Of a DNA stretch of 64,000 nt, positions 63,079-64,000 are shown piece by piece. Origin of the DNA: Aphanomyces cochlioides. Taxonomy: Eukaryota; Oomycota; Saprolegniomycetes; Saprolegniales; Verrucalvaceae. Under the pieces are notes generated by a model. The model worked only from the letters and a program-made list of their open reading frames with translations, was not told where the DNA came from and searched no databases. The position numbers were made by a program, and so were the translations under genes. The stretch is taken from positions 2,852,001 through 2,916,000 of the forward strand of contig JAHQRK010000003.1 of the NCBI GenBank assembly GCA_019828595.1, read 5' to 3'. The first letter of the stretch is position 1; every line of letters starts with the position of its first letter.

Positions 63079-64000
63079 TTAAAGCAACTCAAAGGCATCA
63101 AAGACGACGCTGGCATGGAGGAATGGCTCAGGGGGATCTGGGTTGCCGCTTGCAATGCCGAGAGCAATCTTGTTGGTGCCAGCAACCAACGCCGACGATG
63201 GAATCGTGTACGAGTAGAGAAAGTAGTTGCCAGTCGTCACGCCGCGTGTATCCCCTCGTGTCTTCACAGCGTACGTAGCCAACACGGGGCCATTCCACTT
63301 GTCATTCACACGGATGGTTGGACGGGCGTTGCTCTTCGCCAGGGTGACGCCAACGTTAAACGTGCGGCTTTGAGAAGCTTGTTGGCTCGTGAGCTGGAAG
63401 CTGATAGCGAGAGGATCGTTGACTCCACGGAACAAAGCGAGGGGAAAGTCACCCGCGACGTTCTTCCCCACAGTAAACGTGAATGGCTTGAAAGGCGACA
63501 TACGGGCGTCGCTCGGGTGCATCTTGTGGATCTTGTCAGCGTTGAGGAAACCATCAGGCGTGCCATCCCACACACCAATAGTCCACAACGGAGTCTGCGT
63601 GTGGGTGTATGCCACAGTCACGTCCGAGGTACTTGTCGTGCCAGTCGACACGACGGCGTTGCCAGTAGCAACGGCAAGCTGCTTCTTGAAGACTGTCACG
63701 GTATATTGGCCAGGCTTCATCAATGGAGATTGATACGAGAGCTTGCCGCCAGCAGCAACTCGCGTCCAGTACTGTGCTTGTGCGTTCTTGAATCCGACGA
63801 CGATGTTAAAACCCGCAAGAACTCCCGTCGGGTCGTTGATGGTGCCTTGGACACGGCCACGTTGGCTATCTGGAACGAATCCTTGGAGACTGGTCTTCTG
63901 GAAGAAGCTGAAATTGACCACGGACGTCGAGGACGGCGCGGCGCCATCGGTGAAGACGAGAGCGTATGGGCCATGGAAGCCATAGCGGTAGTCTTCCGTG
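63079..64000 (-). CDS. Rhamnogalacturonate lyase (PL4) copy 4, C-terminal part, runs off the window
   Basis: The frame is open from the window end to TAA 63079 and corresponds to about residues 239-544 of copy 2: [71 protein letters not shown]. Against copy 2 only two differences are seen in over 900 bases: A at 63188 (Leu instead of Ser) and C at 63876 (Val instead of Ile). Identity also covers the 3' UTR for about 20 bases (GCTCAAACTTAAAGCAACTC). The catalytic Lys and His lie beyond the window, so integrity cannot be judged. Confidence 0.9.
   Translation of the reverse strand, partial: TEDYRYGFHGPYALVFTDGAAPSSTSVVNFSFFQKTSLQGFVPDSQRGRVQGTINDPTGVLAGFNIVVGFKNAQAQYWTRVAAGGKLSYQSPLMKPGQYTVTVFKKQLAVATGNAVVSTGTTSTSDVTVAYTHTQTPLWTIGVWDGTPDGFLNADKIHKMHPSDARMSPFKPFTFTVGKNVAGDFPLALFRGVNDPLAISFQLTSQQASQSRTFNVGVTLAKSNARPTIRVNDKWNGPVLATYAVKTRGDTRGVTTGNYFLYSYTIPSSALVAGTNKIALGIASGNPDPPEPFLHASVVFDAFELL

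Overview
The window is nuclear DNA of an oomycete (water mould), most probably a saprolegnialean such as Aphanomyces, Achlya, Thraustotheca or Saprolegnia. The evidence is: (a) intron-rich genes whose introns are mostly 38-50 nt with GT-AG ends; (b) gene families typical of oomycetes, namely a membrane-anchored aspartic protease, a papain-type protease, a myosin with a very long IQ array plus ankyrin and PH domains, and secreted rhamnogalacturonate lyases; (c) TTTAGGG-like degenerate repeats, the oomycete telomere motif. The taxon is an inference; no rRNA or organelle marker is present.

Layout. 0-4.6 kb: a small hydrophobic two-module protein converges, 2 bp apart, on mevalonate kinase, followed by a BED-finger/hAT-derived gene. 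4.8-9.5 kb: a membrane-anchored papain-like protease and a membrane-anchored aspartic protease in tandem, then a possible aspartic protease remnant. 9.9-18 kb: a homeodomain-like gene and a 6.4-kb unconventional myosin. 18.3-24.1 kb: two related PX-domain proteins, two hypothetical genes and a TLDc-domain protein. 24.3-29.5 kb: an intronless Nup98-Nup96 precursor with telomere-like tracts on both sides. 29.8-47 kb: a gene-dense block with a small hypothetical protein, a coiled-coil protein, an AMBRA1-like WD40 protein, an ankyrin protein, a very large coiled-coil protein, an EF-hand/SAM protein and a Cid1-type nucleotidyltransferase, many with tiny or no spacers.

47-64 kb is an accessory, repeat-rich tail. 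It holds four rhamnogalacturonate lyase (PL4) sequences: one apparently intact, one broken at its 5' end, one internally deleted, and one running off the window. A fifth short fragment is likely. Three of them share long tracts that are identical or nearly so. Between copies lies a nest of DNA transposons: a 3.7-kb PIF/Harbinger element with both genes broken, a 795-bp Tc1/mariner-like MITE inserted in it, and a 646-bp Harbinger MITE beside it. All of these sit between two perfect 415-bp inverted repeats.

Functionally the left and central parts are core cell biology (isoprenoid synthesis, cytoskeletal motor, phosphoinositide binding, nuclear pore, autophagy, RNA tailing), with two probable endomembrane or surface proteases. 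The right part is a plant-polysaccharide degradation locus expanding and decaying among transposons. Gene models were joined by eye from frames and GT-AG signals. Exon ends are approximate unless stated, and CDS entries span introns.
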